Part shown: piece by piece, positions 55,678 through 64,000 of the stretch
How positions within the stretch are numbered: the first letter of the stretch is position 1
How the letters are laid out: the number at the start of each line of letters is the position of its first letter
Assembly (NCBI GenBank): GCA_023443315.1
Contig: JAEZVA010000057.1
Coordinates: forward strand, 1-64,000
Direction of reading: 5' to 3'
DNA from: Bacillota bacterium
GTDB lineage: Bacteria; Bacillota; Clostridia; Oscillospirales; Ruminococcaceae
Length of the DNA stretch: 64,000 nt
Position numbers and translations under genes: made by a program
Notes under the pieces: model-generated
The model's input: the letters and a program-made list of their open reading frames with translations, nothing else
Databases searched by the model: none
Told to the model about the DNA's origin: nothing

Positions 55678-58011
55678 ATGCACGCTGTCATTCACCTAAG
55701 CACAAACAGCACAAGCTACATTATGTCGGTGCTGCCTACGGGGCATCTGCAAAACCTGTACTACGGCGCGCGGATTCGCCCGCTTGCAGATTACTCCTGC
55801 ATCACCCAGCCCAATGTCACCCAGTATGGCACGATGGTGTCATACCAAAAGGAGCACCCGAACATCGGGCTTGACGACCAGTGCCTAGAGTATTCCGGTC
55901 TTGGCAAGGGGGATTTTCGCGAGCCCGCCATCGAGATTACGGCGCAAAACGGCTGCATGGTTACCGATTTTCGATACCGCGCACACAGTACCACCAAGGG
56001 GCGCGGCACTTTACTCGGTTTACCCTCGGCTACGGGGGATGAAGCCTGCTGCGAGACCACCAAGGTCGTGCTGTTTGACGAGACGCTGGGTGCAGAGCTT
56101 ATCCTTTACTACGTCGTATACCCCGAGCAGGATGTGATTACCCGCTACGTGAAGCTGACCAACAACGGGTCCGACGCGCTGACCGTGCGCCGTATCATGA
56201 GCGCGCAGCTAGACCTGTTTGACAGCAACTACTCGTTTGTAACCTTCGACGGCGCATGGAATAACGAAAGGGCGATGAATACCCGCAAGCTGTGTCAGGG
56301 CACGTTTGTGTGCGACTCCAAGATGGGTATCAGCTCCTCCCGCCACAACCCGTTTGTGATGATGACCGCCCATGACTGCACCGAGGATACGGGGCGATGC
56401 TACGCTTCAAACCTTGTGTACAGCGGCAACCACAGCGAGATCTGCGAGGTGACCTATACGGGCAAAACCCGCCTGCTTACCGGCATAAACCCCTCCGGCT
56501 TTGCATGGGTGCTTGGGCAGGGGGAGAGCCTTTACAGCCCTGAGGCAGTGCTTACTTATTCCGAGCAGGGGTTAAACGGGCTGTCTCACAACATGCACCG
56601 CTTTGTAAACGACCACATCGTGCGCGGTGAGTGGCAGTATAAGGAACGCCCCATTGTTATCAACAACTGGGAGGCGACCACCTTCCATTTTAATCAGAGC
56701 AAGCTGCTTTCTATTGCCAAAGAGGCGGCGCAGATGGGCATGGAGCTGTTTGTGCTAGACGACGGCTGGTTTGGTAAGCGCGACGACGACACCTCCTCGC
56801 TGGGCGACTGGGTCGTTAACGAAAAGAAGCTACCCGCAGGGTTGTCCGGCTTTGCAGAGAAGATCAATAAGCTCGGCATGAAGTTCGGTCTGTGGGTAGA
56901 GCCGGAGATGGTCAACGAGGACAGCGACCTGTACCGCGCCCACCCCGACTGGGCGGTAAGGGCGCCCGGGCGTGAGCCGAGCAGGGGCAGAAACCAGTTT
57001 GTGCTTGATTTAACGCGCAAAGAGGTGTGCGATTATCTTATAGAGGTGCTTTCGGACGTATTTTCAAGCGCAAACATCGAATACATCAAGTGGGATATGA
57101 ACCGCAACTTTTCGGATATGTATTCCCCCACGCTTGCACCAGAGCGGCAGGGCGAGTTCTTTCACCGTTATGTGCTGGGGCTTTATACCGTGCTTTCGGA
57201 GCTGACCAAGCGTTTCCCGAAGATGCTGTTTGAATCGTGCTCGTCGGGCGGCAGTCGCTTTGACCTTGGTATGCTGTGCTATATGCCGCAGACCTGGACC
57301 AGCGATAACACCGACCCAATCTGCCGGCTTTCCATCCAGCAGGGTACCAGCTACGGCTACCCGCTATCTACAATGGGCGCGCATGTCTCGCAAAGCCCGC
57401 ACAGCTCGTCGCTGCGCGGGACCCCGATAGAGACGCGCTTTAACGTGGCGGCGTTTGGATGCTTCGGCTACGAGCTGGACCTTGCAAAGCTCAGCCAGTT
57501 TGACAAAAACGCCATCAAGGAGCAGGTGGCGTATTACAAGGCGCACCGCGGGCTGTTCCAGTTCGGGCGGTTTTATCGGCTGCATGCCCACTGTGACCGC
57601 GATAAAACGGTGTGGCTGTGCGTGTCACCCGACCAACGTCAGGCGGTGGCAGGGCTGTTTCAGATTACCTGCAAAACGGGGCGCGGCAGTGAGGTGCTGA
57701 AGCTGACCGGTCTTGACGAGCAGAATAACTACACCGTAACCGGGCGCAGGCAGTACATCAACGTCAAAGCACTGGGCGAGCTGATTAACAACGTGCTGCC
57801 GGTGGATATACGGGGCGACGGGGTCATTCACGCGGTGCTTGCGTCACACTATATGTTTGCGATGTGCGACGAGTTCTACCGTGCGGGCGGCGACCTGCTC
57901 AACCACTACGGCATCAAGCTCAAGCATCAGTTTTCGGGCACTGGCTACAACGAGGAGATTCGCCTGTTTGGCGACTACTACTCTCGCATTTACAACATTG
58001 ATATGGAATAA
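55678..58011 (+). CDS. Alpha-galactosidase, GH36
   Basis: A 777-residue glycoside hydrolase. An N-terminal beta-sandwich (about 1-320) precedes the barrel, with VLDDGWFGKRDDD and the nucleophile Asp473 in YIKWDMNRNFSD. Asp543 in SDNTDPICRLSIQQG is the acid/base. There is no signal peptide, so it is cytosolic and would act on imported raffinose-type sugars or melibiose. AAAGGGG precedes the ATG; a terminator follows. No transporter gene is adjacent. Confidence 0.95.
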   Translation: MHAVIHLSTNSTSYIMSVLPTGHLQNLYYGARIRPLADYSCITQPNVTQYGTMVSYQKEHPNIGLDDQCLEYSGLGKGDFREPAIEITAQNGCMVTDFRYRAHSTTKGRGTLLGLPSATGDEACCETTKVVLFDETLGAELILYYVVYPEQDVITRYVKLTNNGSDALTVRRIMSAQLDLFDSNYSFVTFDGAWNNERAMNTRKLCQGTFVCDSKMGISSSRHNPFVMMTAHDCTEDTGRCYASNLVYSGNHSEICEVTYTGKTRLLTGINPSGFAWVLGQGESLYSPEAVLTYSEQGLNGLSHNMHRFVNDHIVRGEWQYKERPIVINNWEATTFHFNQSKLLSIAKEAAQMGMELFVLDDGWFGKRDDDTSSLGDWVVNEKKLPAGLSGFAEKINKLGMKFGLWVEPEMVNEDSDLYRAHPDWAVRAPGREPSRGRNQFVLDLTRKEVCDYLIEVLSDVFSSANIEYIKWDMNRNFSDMYSPTLAPERQGEFFHRYVLGLYTVLSELTKRFPKMLFESCSSGGSRFDLGMLCYMPQTWTSDNTDPICRLSIQQGTSYGYPLSTMGAHVSQSPHSSSLRGTPIETRFNVAAFGCFGYELDLAKLSQFDKNAIKEQVAYYKAHRGLFQFGRFYRLHAHCDRDKTVWLCVSPDQRQAVAGLFQITCKTGRGSEVLKLTGLDEQNNYTVTGRRQYINVKALGELINNVLPVDIRGDGVIHAVLASHYMFAMCDEFYRAGGDLLNHYGIKLKHQFSGTGYNEEIRLFGDYYSRIYNIDME

Positions 58012-58053
58012 AAAGATCAGGGGAGGGCGAAAAAACGCATCCCCTGATCTTTT
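58011..58053. terminator. Terminator after the alpha-galactosidase gene
   Basis: AAAAGATCAGGGGA (58011-58024) pairs perfectly with TCCCCTGATCTTTT (58040-58053). Confidence 0.92.
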
Positions 58054-58057
58054 ATGA

Positions 58058-58086
58058 TTGACATTATTTTCTGTAGGATGTACAAT
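58058..58086 (+). promoter_or_regulatory. Promoter of the nitroreductase gene
   Basis: TTGACA (58058-58063) and TACAAT (58081-58086), 17-bp spacer. Confidence 0.85.
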
Positions 58087-58131
58087 ACGAACAGATGTTC
58101 TTATTATTCTACTGTCGGGGAGGATTACAGT

Positions 58132-58758
58132 ATGGACGTATACGAGGCGATATGCAGCCGCAGAACCGTGCGCGAGTTTGACCAAAGACGGATTGAGAGC
58201 GAGGTACTAGAACGCATCCTGTCGGCGGGGCTTCGTGCGCCGAGCAACGACCACATGCGCAGCTGGGAGTTTATTGTTTTAGACGACCCGACCGTGCGCC
58301 TGCAGGTGATAAAGCCGATTCCAAAGACCTTTTCCACAAAGCAGGTGGAGGGCATTCTCGAAAACTGGGGGCTTCGTGACGAAACCCAACGCGCGATGTA
58401 CCTTGACGCAATACCCAAGCAGTACGCCATGCTGCTGGGTGCCCCGCGCCTGATTCTGCCCTTGTTTCGGCAGGTGACCCCGCTGTTAAAGCCCGGTTCG
58501 CTGAGCGACCTGAACGGCTTTGCATCGGTATGGTGCTGCATCGAAAACATCCTAATCGCGGCGGCATCGGAGGGGATACACGGCGTAACGAGAATCCCGT
58601 TTGATAAGGAGCAGAAGATACTCCGCGAGATTTTAGCAATACCAGATGACTACATGATGCCCTGCTTTTTAGCGCTCGGCTATCCTGCACCGAATGCGGC
58701 GCAGTATAAGCAGTTTGAATATAGCGCCAAACAAAAGATTCATGTGAACAGGTGGTAA
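58132..58758 (+). CDS. Nitroreductase-family protein
   Basis: A 208-residue FMN-dependent oxidoreductase. The N-terminal ICSRRTVREFDQRRI and LRAPSNDHMRSWEFIVL bind FMN, and the C-terminal CFLALGYPAPNA is typical. The substrate is unknown. The ATG at 58132 has GGGGAGGA upstream; 26 earlier codons cover the promoter. It stands alone between terminators. Confidence 0.88.
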   Translation: MDVYEAICSRRTVREFDQRRIESEVLERILSAGLRAPSNDHMRSWEFIVLDDPTVRLQVIKPIPKTFSTKQVEGILENWGLRDETQRAMYLDAIPKQYAMLLGAPRLILPLFRQVTPLLKPGSLSDLNGFASVWCCIENILIAAASEGIHGVTRIPFDKEQKILREILAIPDDYMMPCFLALGYPAPNAAQYKQFEYSAKQKIHVNRW

Positions 58759-58855
58759 CATAACACAGAGGAACTGCAAGGGTTTTATTTGAATATGATG
58801 TATGGCAGCGGCTTTGCACACAGGGTACATAGCTCATAGAAAGGAGGTGTACCTT

Positions 58856-58945
58856 ATGGGGTGTAGAAATTGCTGCCGCCGCTGGCGTAGTGGCTGGGCA
58901 TGGACCGGGAATTCCTGGCGATGCTGCCGCGGGCCAATCTGCTAA
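58856..58945 (+). CDS. 29-residue Cys/Trp/Arg-rich peptide
   Basis: ATG 58856 follows a near-consensus SD, AAGGAGGTG (58841-58849). The product has six cysteines (3, 6, 7, 23, 24, 29), four tryptophans and six arginines, and no acidic residue. The cysteines lie in two outer clusters around a Trp/Gly/Ser centre. GGTACA (58824-58829) and TGTACC (58848-58853) form a stem that puts the SD in its loop. It might be an antimicrobial, metal-binding or spore peptide; I do not recognise a family. The gap 58759-59100 has no other gene. Confidence 0.6.
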   Translation: MGCRNCCRRWRSGWAWTGNSWRCCRGPIC

Positions 58946-59012
58946 ACCTGCATCAACGTTTGTGTAGCATAAGCATGATAGAAATACGACGCACCTTATG
59001 AACCAATATAAT

Positions 59013-59050
59013 CGGAGCACCTGCCTTTGTGGGTGCTCCGGTTACTATTT
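59013..59050. terminator. Terminator between the small peptide and the helicase
   Basis: CGGAGCACC (59013-59021) pairs with GGTGCTCCG (59032-59040), followed by GTTACTATTTTG. It may serve both strands. Confidence 0.75.
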
Positions 59051-59100
59051 TGTGATAAAGCCAATAGACTAAAAAAGGCGAAAGGGAAGGTGGCTGCAGT

Positions 59101-61470
59101 TTACTGACCCATCTGCCAAAACTCCTTGAGCGACTGCGCAACCTGCGCCGTGGATTTTGCGTTTAGGCAGCCGTGCCAGTGCGTGGGGAACAGCGCAAGG
59201 TAGTCCCGCCTGGCAAACCGACGGTCTATCAGCACCACCACGCCGCGGTCGTCCTCTCCACGGATGACCCTGCCCGCTGCCTGCAGTACCTTGTTCATGC
59301 CCGGGTACATATACGCGTACTCAAAGCCCATACTGTTTTCACGGGCAAAGTAATCGCGCACGATGTCCTGCTCAGGGTTAAGCTGCGCAAGCCCCACCCC
59401 GACGATAATGGTTCCAATCAGCCGTTCGCCCTGCAGGTCTACGCCTTCGCTGAACGCACCGCCCATCACCGCAAAGCCCACCAGCGTTTGGTCGGACTGC
59501 GCCTCGAACCGCGCGAGGAAATCCTCACGCTCGGGTTCGGTCATGCCCTGACGCTGCATAAGGGTGGGGATGTGGGGATAAAGGGAAACAAACAAGCCGT
59601 ACACCTGTTCTAAGTACCCGTAGGACGGAAAGTACACCATATAGTTGCCAGTGCGCCCCTGTACCGTTGCGGCAATAATCTCTGTCACCTGATCGTAGCT
59701 GCCCTCCCGGTCGCGATAGGCGGTAGACACGGTGCTGCACAACAAAAGGCGCAGCCGGTCGGGGTCAAACGGGGAGGGCAGCCGGAGTGTCTCATCCTGC
59801 TCGCGCCCGCCGAGTATCTCCTTATAGTAATGAAGCGGGGTCAGCGTGGCGGAGAATAAAACCGCGCTGCGTGCCCGCGACAACGCCCTGTTTAACAGTG
59901 CGCTTGGGTCTACACACAGCAGCTTCACCCGCTCGTCGTGGTTGTTTGTGTCAATGAGCGTGACATAGCGGCTGTCAAACAGCTCGGCGGTGCGGGCAAA
60001 GGTAAGGCAGTCAAAATACAGCTGCAGGATGTCGTCGTAGCGGTCGTTGCCCTTGTCGTGCTCTTTTAGCCAGCGTTCCAGCTCGTTTGCCGCGTGGTCG
60101 CTCGAGTAGTACAGCTCCTCGCACAGCCCCTGCTGCACCGCTGTTTTGCTATTGTCGGGGCACTCTAAGGCTAGGGCGGCAAACGCCTTGATGACGGCAC
60201 CGAGCCGCTTACAAAGTCGCGGTGCGCTTTTGCCCAGTGCCCGCTTAATGCCGCTAAACTGCCTGCGAGAAAGCTCGGCGGAGAACATCTCCCGCGCGCG
60301 GTCAACCAAATTATGCGCCTCGTCTACCAAAAACACGCATTCGCAGGACGCGTCTTCTTGGGCAAAGAACCGCTTGAGGTACACACGCGGGTCAAAGGCA
60401 TAGTTGTAGTCGCAGATAACGACGTCCGCCCACAGCGTGGCGTCGAGCGAAAGCTCAAACGGGCAGACGGTGTGCTGCTTTGCGTACTGCTCCACCGTTT
60501 CGCGCGTGATGTCGTCGTTGTTATTTATCAGTTCGTGCAGGGCGGCGTTAATGCGGTTAAAATGCCCCTTGGCGTACGGGCAGCCCTCGGGGGTGCAGGA
60601 GGGGGTGTCTAAAAAGCAGATCTTCTCCTTTGCGGTGAGCGTGACGCTTTTCAGGCGTAGACCGACGTCTCGCAGGCGGCAGAGCGCCTCCCTTGCCACG
60701 GCGCGGGTGATGGTCTTGGCTGTTAAGTAAAACAGCTTTTCACACATCCCCTCCCCCATCGCCTTGATGGCGGGGAACAGGGTGGACATCGTCTTGCCGA
60801 TGCCGGTAGGTGCCTGTGCAAACAGCCGCGTTCCGTCACGCAGTGCGTGGTAGGTCTTTGCCGTAAGCGCGCGTTGCCCCGCACGGTACCGCGCAAACGG
60901 GAACTCGAGCGCACGAATCGATTCATCCCGCAGCTCACCCCACGAGGCGGTCATGCGCGCCCAGTCAAGGTAGCCCTGCACAAGCCCCTCAAAGAATTCA
61001 CGGAGCGCAGGGAATGAAAAGCAGCGGGTGAGGATGCGTATCTCCTCCGTGTCGGCATGCACATAGGTAAGCTGCACGTCAACCTCGGGTAAGTCTTCCT
61101 GCTCTGCCAGCATAAACGCGTAGCACTGCGCCTGCGCCCAGTGCACCGCGCTTTGGTCTTGCTCCAGCTCATCAAGCGGCAGGGTGGTGGATTTAATCTC
61201 GTCTATGGTCACCCTGCCGTCCTTATCCAGTACGCCGTCCGCGCGCCCGATGACGGTAAACGTCAGCTCGTCAAGCTCGGCACTGCGGCGAAAGTATACC
61301 TCGGCACGGTCGTTTTCTCCGTACGCCTTTTGCAGCTTGCGGTGCAGGCGCGCGCCGTCCGCCAGACGGTCACGTCCGGTAAAGCGGTTATCCAGATTGC
61401 CGGAGCGCATCAAAAACTCCACCAGCGTGCGAACCGATATTTTTATTTCCCGCTTGTTTTGCTGCTCCAT
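59101..61470 (-). CDS. XPD/DinG-type helicase with N-terminal PD-(D/E)xK nuclease
   Basis: A 789-residue DNA helicase of superfamily 2. Residues about 1-170 carry a Cas4-like nuclease core: Asp78 and Glu91-x-Lys93 in IDEIKSTTLPL. The helicase has Walker A APTGIGKT (220-227), a DEAH box at 383-386 and a late QAAGRVIRGEDDRG motif. Cys285, Cys292, Cys297 and Cys336 fit the Fe-S cluster of XPD helicases. It should unwind and cut damaged DNA 5' to 3'. It is a single gene; no repair partner is adjacent. Confidence 0.88.
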   Translation of the reverse strand: MEQQNKREIKISVRTLVEFLMRSGNLDNRFTGRDRLADGARLHRKLQKAYGENDRAEVYFRRSAELDELTFTVIGRADGVLDKDGRVTIDEIKSTTLPLDELEQDQSAVHWAQAQCYAFMLAEQEDLPEVDVQLTYVHADTEEIRILTRCFSFPALREFFEGLVQGYLDWARMTASWGELRDESIRALEFPFARYRAGQRALTAKTYHALRDGTRLFAQAPTGIGKTMSTLFPAIKAMGEGMCEKLFYLTAKTITRAVAREALCRLRDVGLRLKSVTLTAKEKICFLDTPSCTPEGCPYAKGHFNRINAALHELINNNDDITRETVEQYAKQHTVCPFELSLDATLWADVVICDYNYAFDPRVYLKRFFAQEDASCECVFLVDEAHNLVDRAREMFSAELSRRQFSGIKRALGKSAPRLCKRLGAVIKAFAALALECPDNSKTAVQQGLCEELYYSSDHAANELERWLKEHDKGNDRYDDILQLYFDCLTFARTAELFDSRYVTLIDTNNHDERVKLLCVDPSALLNRALSRARSAVLFSATLTPLHYYKEILGGREQDETLRLPSPFDPDRLRLLLCSTVSTAYRDREGSYDQVTEIIAATVQGRTGNYMVYFPSYGYLEQVYGLFVSLYPHIPTLMQRQGMTEPEREDFLARFEAQSDQTLVGFAVMGGAFSEGVDLQGERLIGTIIVGVGLAQLNPEQDIVRDYFARENSMGFEYAYMYPGMNKVLQAAGRVIRGEDDRGVVVLIDRRFARRDYLALFPTHWHGCLNAKSTAQVAQSLKEFWQMGQ

Positions 61471-61588
61471 CCGTCACTCACATCCGCAAACATATATTCG
61501 ATTTTATTATACGTCGAGGGCAAAAAAATAACAAGCAATTCTTTGTGTGAACTGCCTGCTATTGTTTGTATGTATCTCGTTTACATAG

Positions 61589-62323
61589 TTAGTCGGTTGT
61601 GCCTTGGCTGCCACCAACCACCGACATGCTCGGGAACACCTCGGCAAGGTAGTCGTCGGGGTACTTCTCATCAAGCAGCTGCTGTATCGGGTTTGTGGGG
61701 GGGATGCCGATGCGACGATGTGCCTGACGGTTAACCGCAAGGGCGGAAAGGGTGATGTTCACCAGCATAAATACCGCAAGGGCAAAGGTAAGCGGCTGCC
61801 CCCATTTTATCGGAATCCGCTCTATCAGCGACGACAGGGCGGGGAAGATGCACCGCATCCACACAACGCCGAGCATCCCCCAAAATAGCATATACAGCAG
61901 GTTGGTGCGCCCGTGAATGTTCAGCAGCATGTGGCTGTAATCCCACGACACGGTGCCAAAAAGGCTTTCTTGCATGTAGCTTACCACATATTCAAACACG
62001 CCGCCCACCAGTGCGCTGCCCACAAATACAACACCGTCGCCTTTTTCGGCTATACGGTATAAGGCGACTGTCATGAGCACGGCACCTACACCGTAAACGG
62101 GGTTAAACGGACCGTACAAAACCCCCACGCGGCTTTGCAGCGCATGGTTGTTGATAAGGCAGAGCGTCGTTTCAAGCACCACGCCCACAAAGCAGCCGAT
62201 GAAAAAGATCCAAAACAGCTTTTCCTTGCACAGCCCTTTGGCAAACACGTGGCTTGTGTGCTGCGCCGTTTGCGATACCTCCCGCGTCTGAGCGGGCAGG
62301 CAACGTTCGGTTTGCGTCTGCAT
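61589..62323 (-). CDS. CmpB-type putative ABC transporter permease (membrane protein)
   Basis: A 244-residue membrane protein of the ABC_trans_CmpB family, with about six helices. Recognisable parts are CFVGVVLETTLCLI, GVLYGPFNPVYGVGAVLMT and LNIHGRTNLLYMLFWGMLGVVWMR. The name comes from weak similarity, and no transport has been shown in the family as far as I know. There is no ATPase gene nearby. The soluble N-terminal 35 residues are variable. Confidence 0.82.
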   Translation of the reverse strand: MQTQTERCLPAQTREVSQTAQHTSHVFAKGLCKEKLFWIFFIGCFVGVVLETTLCLINNHALQSRVGVLYGPFNPVYGVGAVLMTVALYRIAEKGDGVVFVGSALVGGVFEYVVSYMQESLFGTVSWDYSHMLLNIHGRTNLLYMLFWGMLGVVWMRCIFPALSSLIERIPIKWGQPLTFALAVFMLVNITLSALAVNRQAHRRIGIPPTNPIQQLLDEKYPDDYLAEVFPSMSVVGGSQGTTD

Positions 62324-62472
62324 AATCTATCACCTCCGGTTAATCAACCAACTATAAAACGAGTACATCAGTCATATTACTTCATACATTTATGGGGTTT
62401 TTTCCATATTACTATATTATATCATCACTTACAAATATATTAAATTTGATGCCGCGCATTTTTCAGTGGATT

Positions 62473-62500
62473 TTGCACCCAAAACATGATATGTTATTAT
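62473..62500 (+). promoter_or_regulatory. Promoter of the PfkB-type kinase gene
   Basis: TTGCAC (62473-62478) and TATTAT (62495-62500), 16-bp spacer, with TG one base upstream of the -10. The 62324-62607 gap otherwise shows no gene. Confidence 0.6.
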
Positions 62501-62607
62501 TAGCAAAAGGTGAGGTGCGCCGCTATTTGTTAAAAATTTAACGCATTCAGGGCGCAGGCTAGGGGCAAAGCCTTGCTTAAACAAATCGAAAGGGTACGGG
62601 TGCAAAG

Positions 62608-63531
62608 ATGATCTATACCATTACGCTTAATCCGTCGCTGGACTATGTGGTGGGGCTTAAGACGCTTCGGGTGGGCGAGGTAAACCGCGCCGAGCACGAG
62701 GCAATCTATCCCGGCGGCAAGGGCATTAACGTGTCGGTGATGCTGGCAAGGCTGGGGCTGCCCACCGTCGCGCTTGGGGTTACGGCGGGCTTTACGGGCG
62801 AGCAGATTACCCGCCTGCTTGGCGGCTGTGGCTGCCCCCACGATTTTGTCACCGCGCTGCAGGGCATCTCGCGCCTGAGTGTGAAGATATTGTCGGGCGG
62901 TGAGACCGAGATCAACGGCTGCGGTCCCGTCATAACGCAGGAGGAGCTAAGTGCCGTGCTGCTGCGCCTTGGCGGTGTGGGGTCGGGCGATGTGGTGGTG
63001 CTCTCGGGCAGCGTGCCCAAAACCGCACCCGCCGACGCCTACGAGCAGATACTATCCTACTGCGCCGCACGCGGGGCAAGCCTTGCGGTGGATACCACCG
63101 GAGAGCGGCTGCTTGCGTCGCTCTGCCACCGCCCGCTGCTCATTAAGCCAAACCGCGCGGAGCTTTGCGAGCTGTTTGGCTGCGAGATAGCGACAGCAGA
63201 GCAGGTTGTTGCCCATGCACGCCTGCTGCAAGCACGCGGCGCGCGCCATGTGCTGGTGTCGCTGGGCGGCGACGGCGCGATACTCGTCGCCGAGGATGGC
63301 GGGGTGTATCAGGCTTACCCGCCAAAGGGGACGGTACAGTGCACCGTGGGCGCGGGGGATTCGATGGTGGCGGGCTTCCTTGCGTCGCTTGTGCGGGGCG
63401 GGGAGGTGCAAACCGCGTTTGCCCTTGCCATGGCGGCGGGCAGCGCAACCGCCTACAGTCCGTGGCTGGCAGAGCAGCAAGCGGTACTGGAGCTGGAACA
63501 CAAGATAACCGTAAACAAGCTGACCATCTAA
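62608..63531 (+). CDS. 1-phosphofructokinase-type sugar kinase (PfkB family)
   Basis: A 307-residue kinase of the FruK/LacC group. IYTITLNPSLDYVV opens it; GGKGINVSVMLARLG binds the sugar phosphate, and the catalytic aspartate lies in CTVGAGDSMVAGFLAS. It probably phosphorylates fructose-1-phosphate, or tagatose-6-phosphate. No PTS or regulator gene is adjacent, so the substrate is open. AAAGGG lies before the ATG. Confidence 0.92.
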   Translation: MIYTITLNPSLDYVVGLKTLRVGEVNRAEHEAIYPGGKGINVSVMLARLGLPTVALGVTAGFTGEQITRLLGGCGCPHDFVTALQGISRLSVKILSGGETEINGCGPVITQEELSAVLLRLGGVGSGDVVVLSGSVPKTAPADAYEQILSYCAARGASLAVDTTGERLLASLCHRPLLIKPNRAELCELFGCEIATAEQVVAHARLLQARGARHVLVSLGGDGAILVAEDGGVYQAYPPKGTVQCTVGAGDSMVAGFLASLVRGGEVQTAFALAMAAGSATAYSPWLAEQQAVLELEHKITVNKLTI

Positions 63532-63542
63532 TGACAAAACAA

Positions 63543-63575
63543 AAAAGCGGCGACCCGCGCAGGGCTGCCGCTTTT
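63543..63575. terminator. Bidirectional terminator
   Basis: AAAAGCGGC (63543-63551) pairs with GCCGCTTTT (63567-63575), between the convergent kinase and HAD genes. Confidence 0.88.
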
Positions 63576-63593
63576 GTGTTGTGCCTTGGTTTA

Positions 63594-64000
63594 TTACTCG
63601 CCGCGCAGGGCTAACAGGTGCGCCGCCGCCTCGGCAAAGCCCGCGCCGCCCTCGCCCTCGGTTACATAGGCGGGCAGATGGCGCAGGGTAAGGGCAAAGG
63701 GGCGGATGTTCGCCACCGCGCACGCGTGGGGGAAGTATTCAAACATCGGCTCGTCGTTGGGGGAGTCGCCAAAGAACACGACCGTGTCTTTGATATCACT
63801 CTCGCCCAGTACCTCGGCGAGGTACAGACGGGTCATCGAAAGCTTGTCGTACTGCCCAAACCACGTGTTTACGTGGATGGAGCTGACCTTTGCCTCGGCG
63901 CCCATCGAGATGCAGATGTCCTTTATCCGCTCGGCGTCCTCAAACGGCAGGTAGGGCGGGTCCTCGCGAAAGTCGATGGCAACGTCGTAGATACGGCAAA
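63594..64000 (-). CDS. HAD-IIB hydrolase, cut by the window edge
   Basis: The C-terminal 134 residues of a longer protein; the open frame continues past 64000. VVFFGDSPNDEPMFEYFP is motif IV of HAD class IIB phosphatases (sugar phosphatase group). VNTWFGQYDKLSMTRLYL supplies the motif III lysine. The nucleophile DxD motif lies outside the window. Substrate unknown. Confidence 0.85.
   Translation of the reverse strand, partial: CRIYDVAIDFREDPPYLPFEDAERIKDICISMGAEAKVSSIHVNTWFGQYDKLSMTRLYLAEVLGESDIKDTVVFFGDSPNDEPMFEYFPHACAVANIRPFALTLRHLPAYVTEGEGGAGFAEAAAHLLALRGE

Overview
The window reads as a chromosomal segment of a low-copy, GC-moderate Gram-positive anaerobe of the Clostridia (Bacillota). 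The support is indirect but consistent: a T-box leader on alaS, a perfect CIRCE operator on groES-groEL, an RNase M5 gene after holA, strong AGGAGG-type ribosome binding sites, TTG and GTG starts, and many intrinsic terminators. No mobile element, integrase, phage gene or CRISPR array was seen, and codon use looks even throughout. Species cannot be named from the sequence.

Layout. 1-4.2 kb: a pseudo-RecA/PEP-synthase-type protein, a metallo-beta-lactamase-fold protein and three tiny proteins. 4.2-8.3 kb (minus strand): a zinc-ribbon membrane protein, a possible orphan RNA, and a two-permease/one-ATPase ABC-2 exporter. 8.4-10.2 kb: a two-component system divergent from that exporter. 10.3-12.9 kb: vanW plus a minimal D-alanyl-activation pair (DltA-like, DltC-like). 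13.0-15.3 kb: a polar amino acid ABC importer. 15.4-16.7 kb (minus): an unassigned lipoprotein. 17.0-20.3 kb: an ArsR-controlled metal(loid) cassette with one full and two half-size permeases and two cysteine proteins. 20.4 kb: initiator tRNA. 21.4 kb: a lipid kinase. 22.5-24.6 kb: groES-groEL. 24.8-26.3 kb: an NfeD/SPFH membrane pair. 26.4-35.0 kb: a 6S-like RNA candidate and a purine operon (purE, C, F, M, N, a GNAT gene, a split purH, purD). 35.1-37.6 kb: another GNAT gene (minus) and a penicillin-binding protein. 37.6-44.8 kb: a polyamine cluster behind a 400-nt structured leader. 44.8-52.9 kb: T-box alaS, HIT, phosphoribosyltransferase, comEC, holA, RNase M5. 53.0-55.6 kb: MBOAT/DHHW surface-acylation pair. 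55.7-58.8 kb: alpha-galactosidase, nitroreductase and a cysteine-rich 29-residue peptide. 59.1-64.0 kb: XPD-like helicase-nuclease, CmpB-type membrane protein, PfkB sugar kinase and an HAD phosphatase cut by the right edge.

How the parts work together. The purine operon covers the route to IMP except for the FGAR amidotransferase step, the PurK step and PurB, which must lie elsewhere. It uses separate proteins for the two PurH activities. The polyamine cluster encodes arginine to agmatine to putrescine, and then two independent routes to spermidine: AdoMet decarboxylase plus spermidine synthase, and carboxyspermidine dehydrogenase plus decarboxylase.

The best candidates for undescribed biology are the structured leader before speD (strong promoter, alternative pairings, intrinsic terminator), the structured RNA before purE, the cysteine/tryptophan/arginine-rich peptide at 58.86 kb with its SD in a hairpin loop, and the possible hairpin-array RNA at 4.9-5.1 kb.
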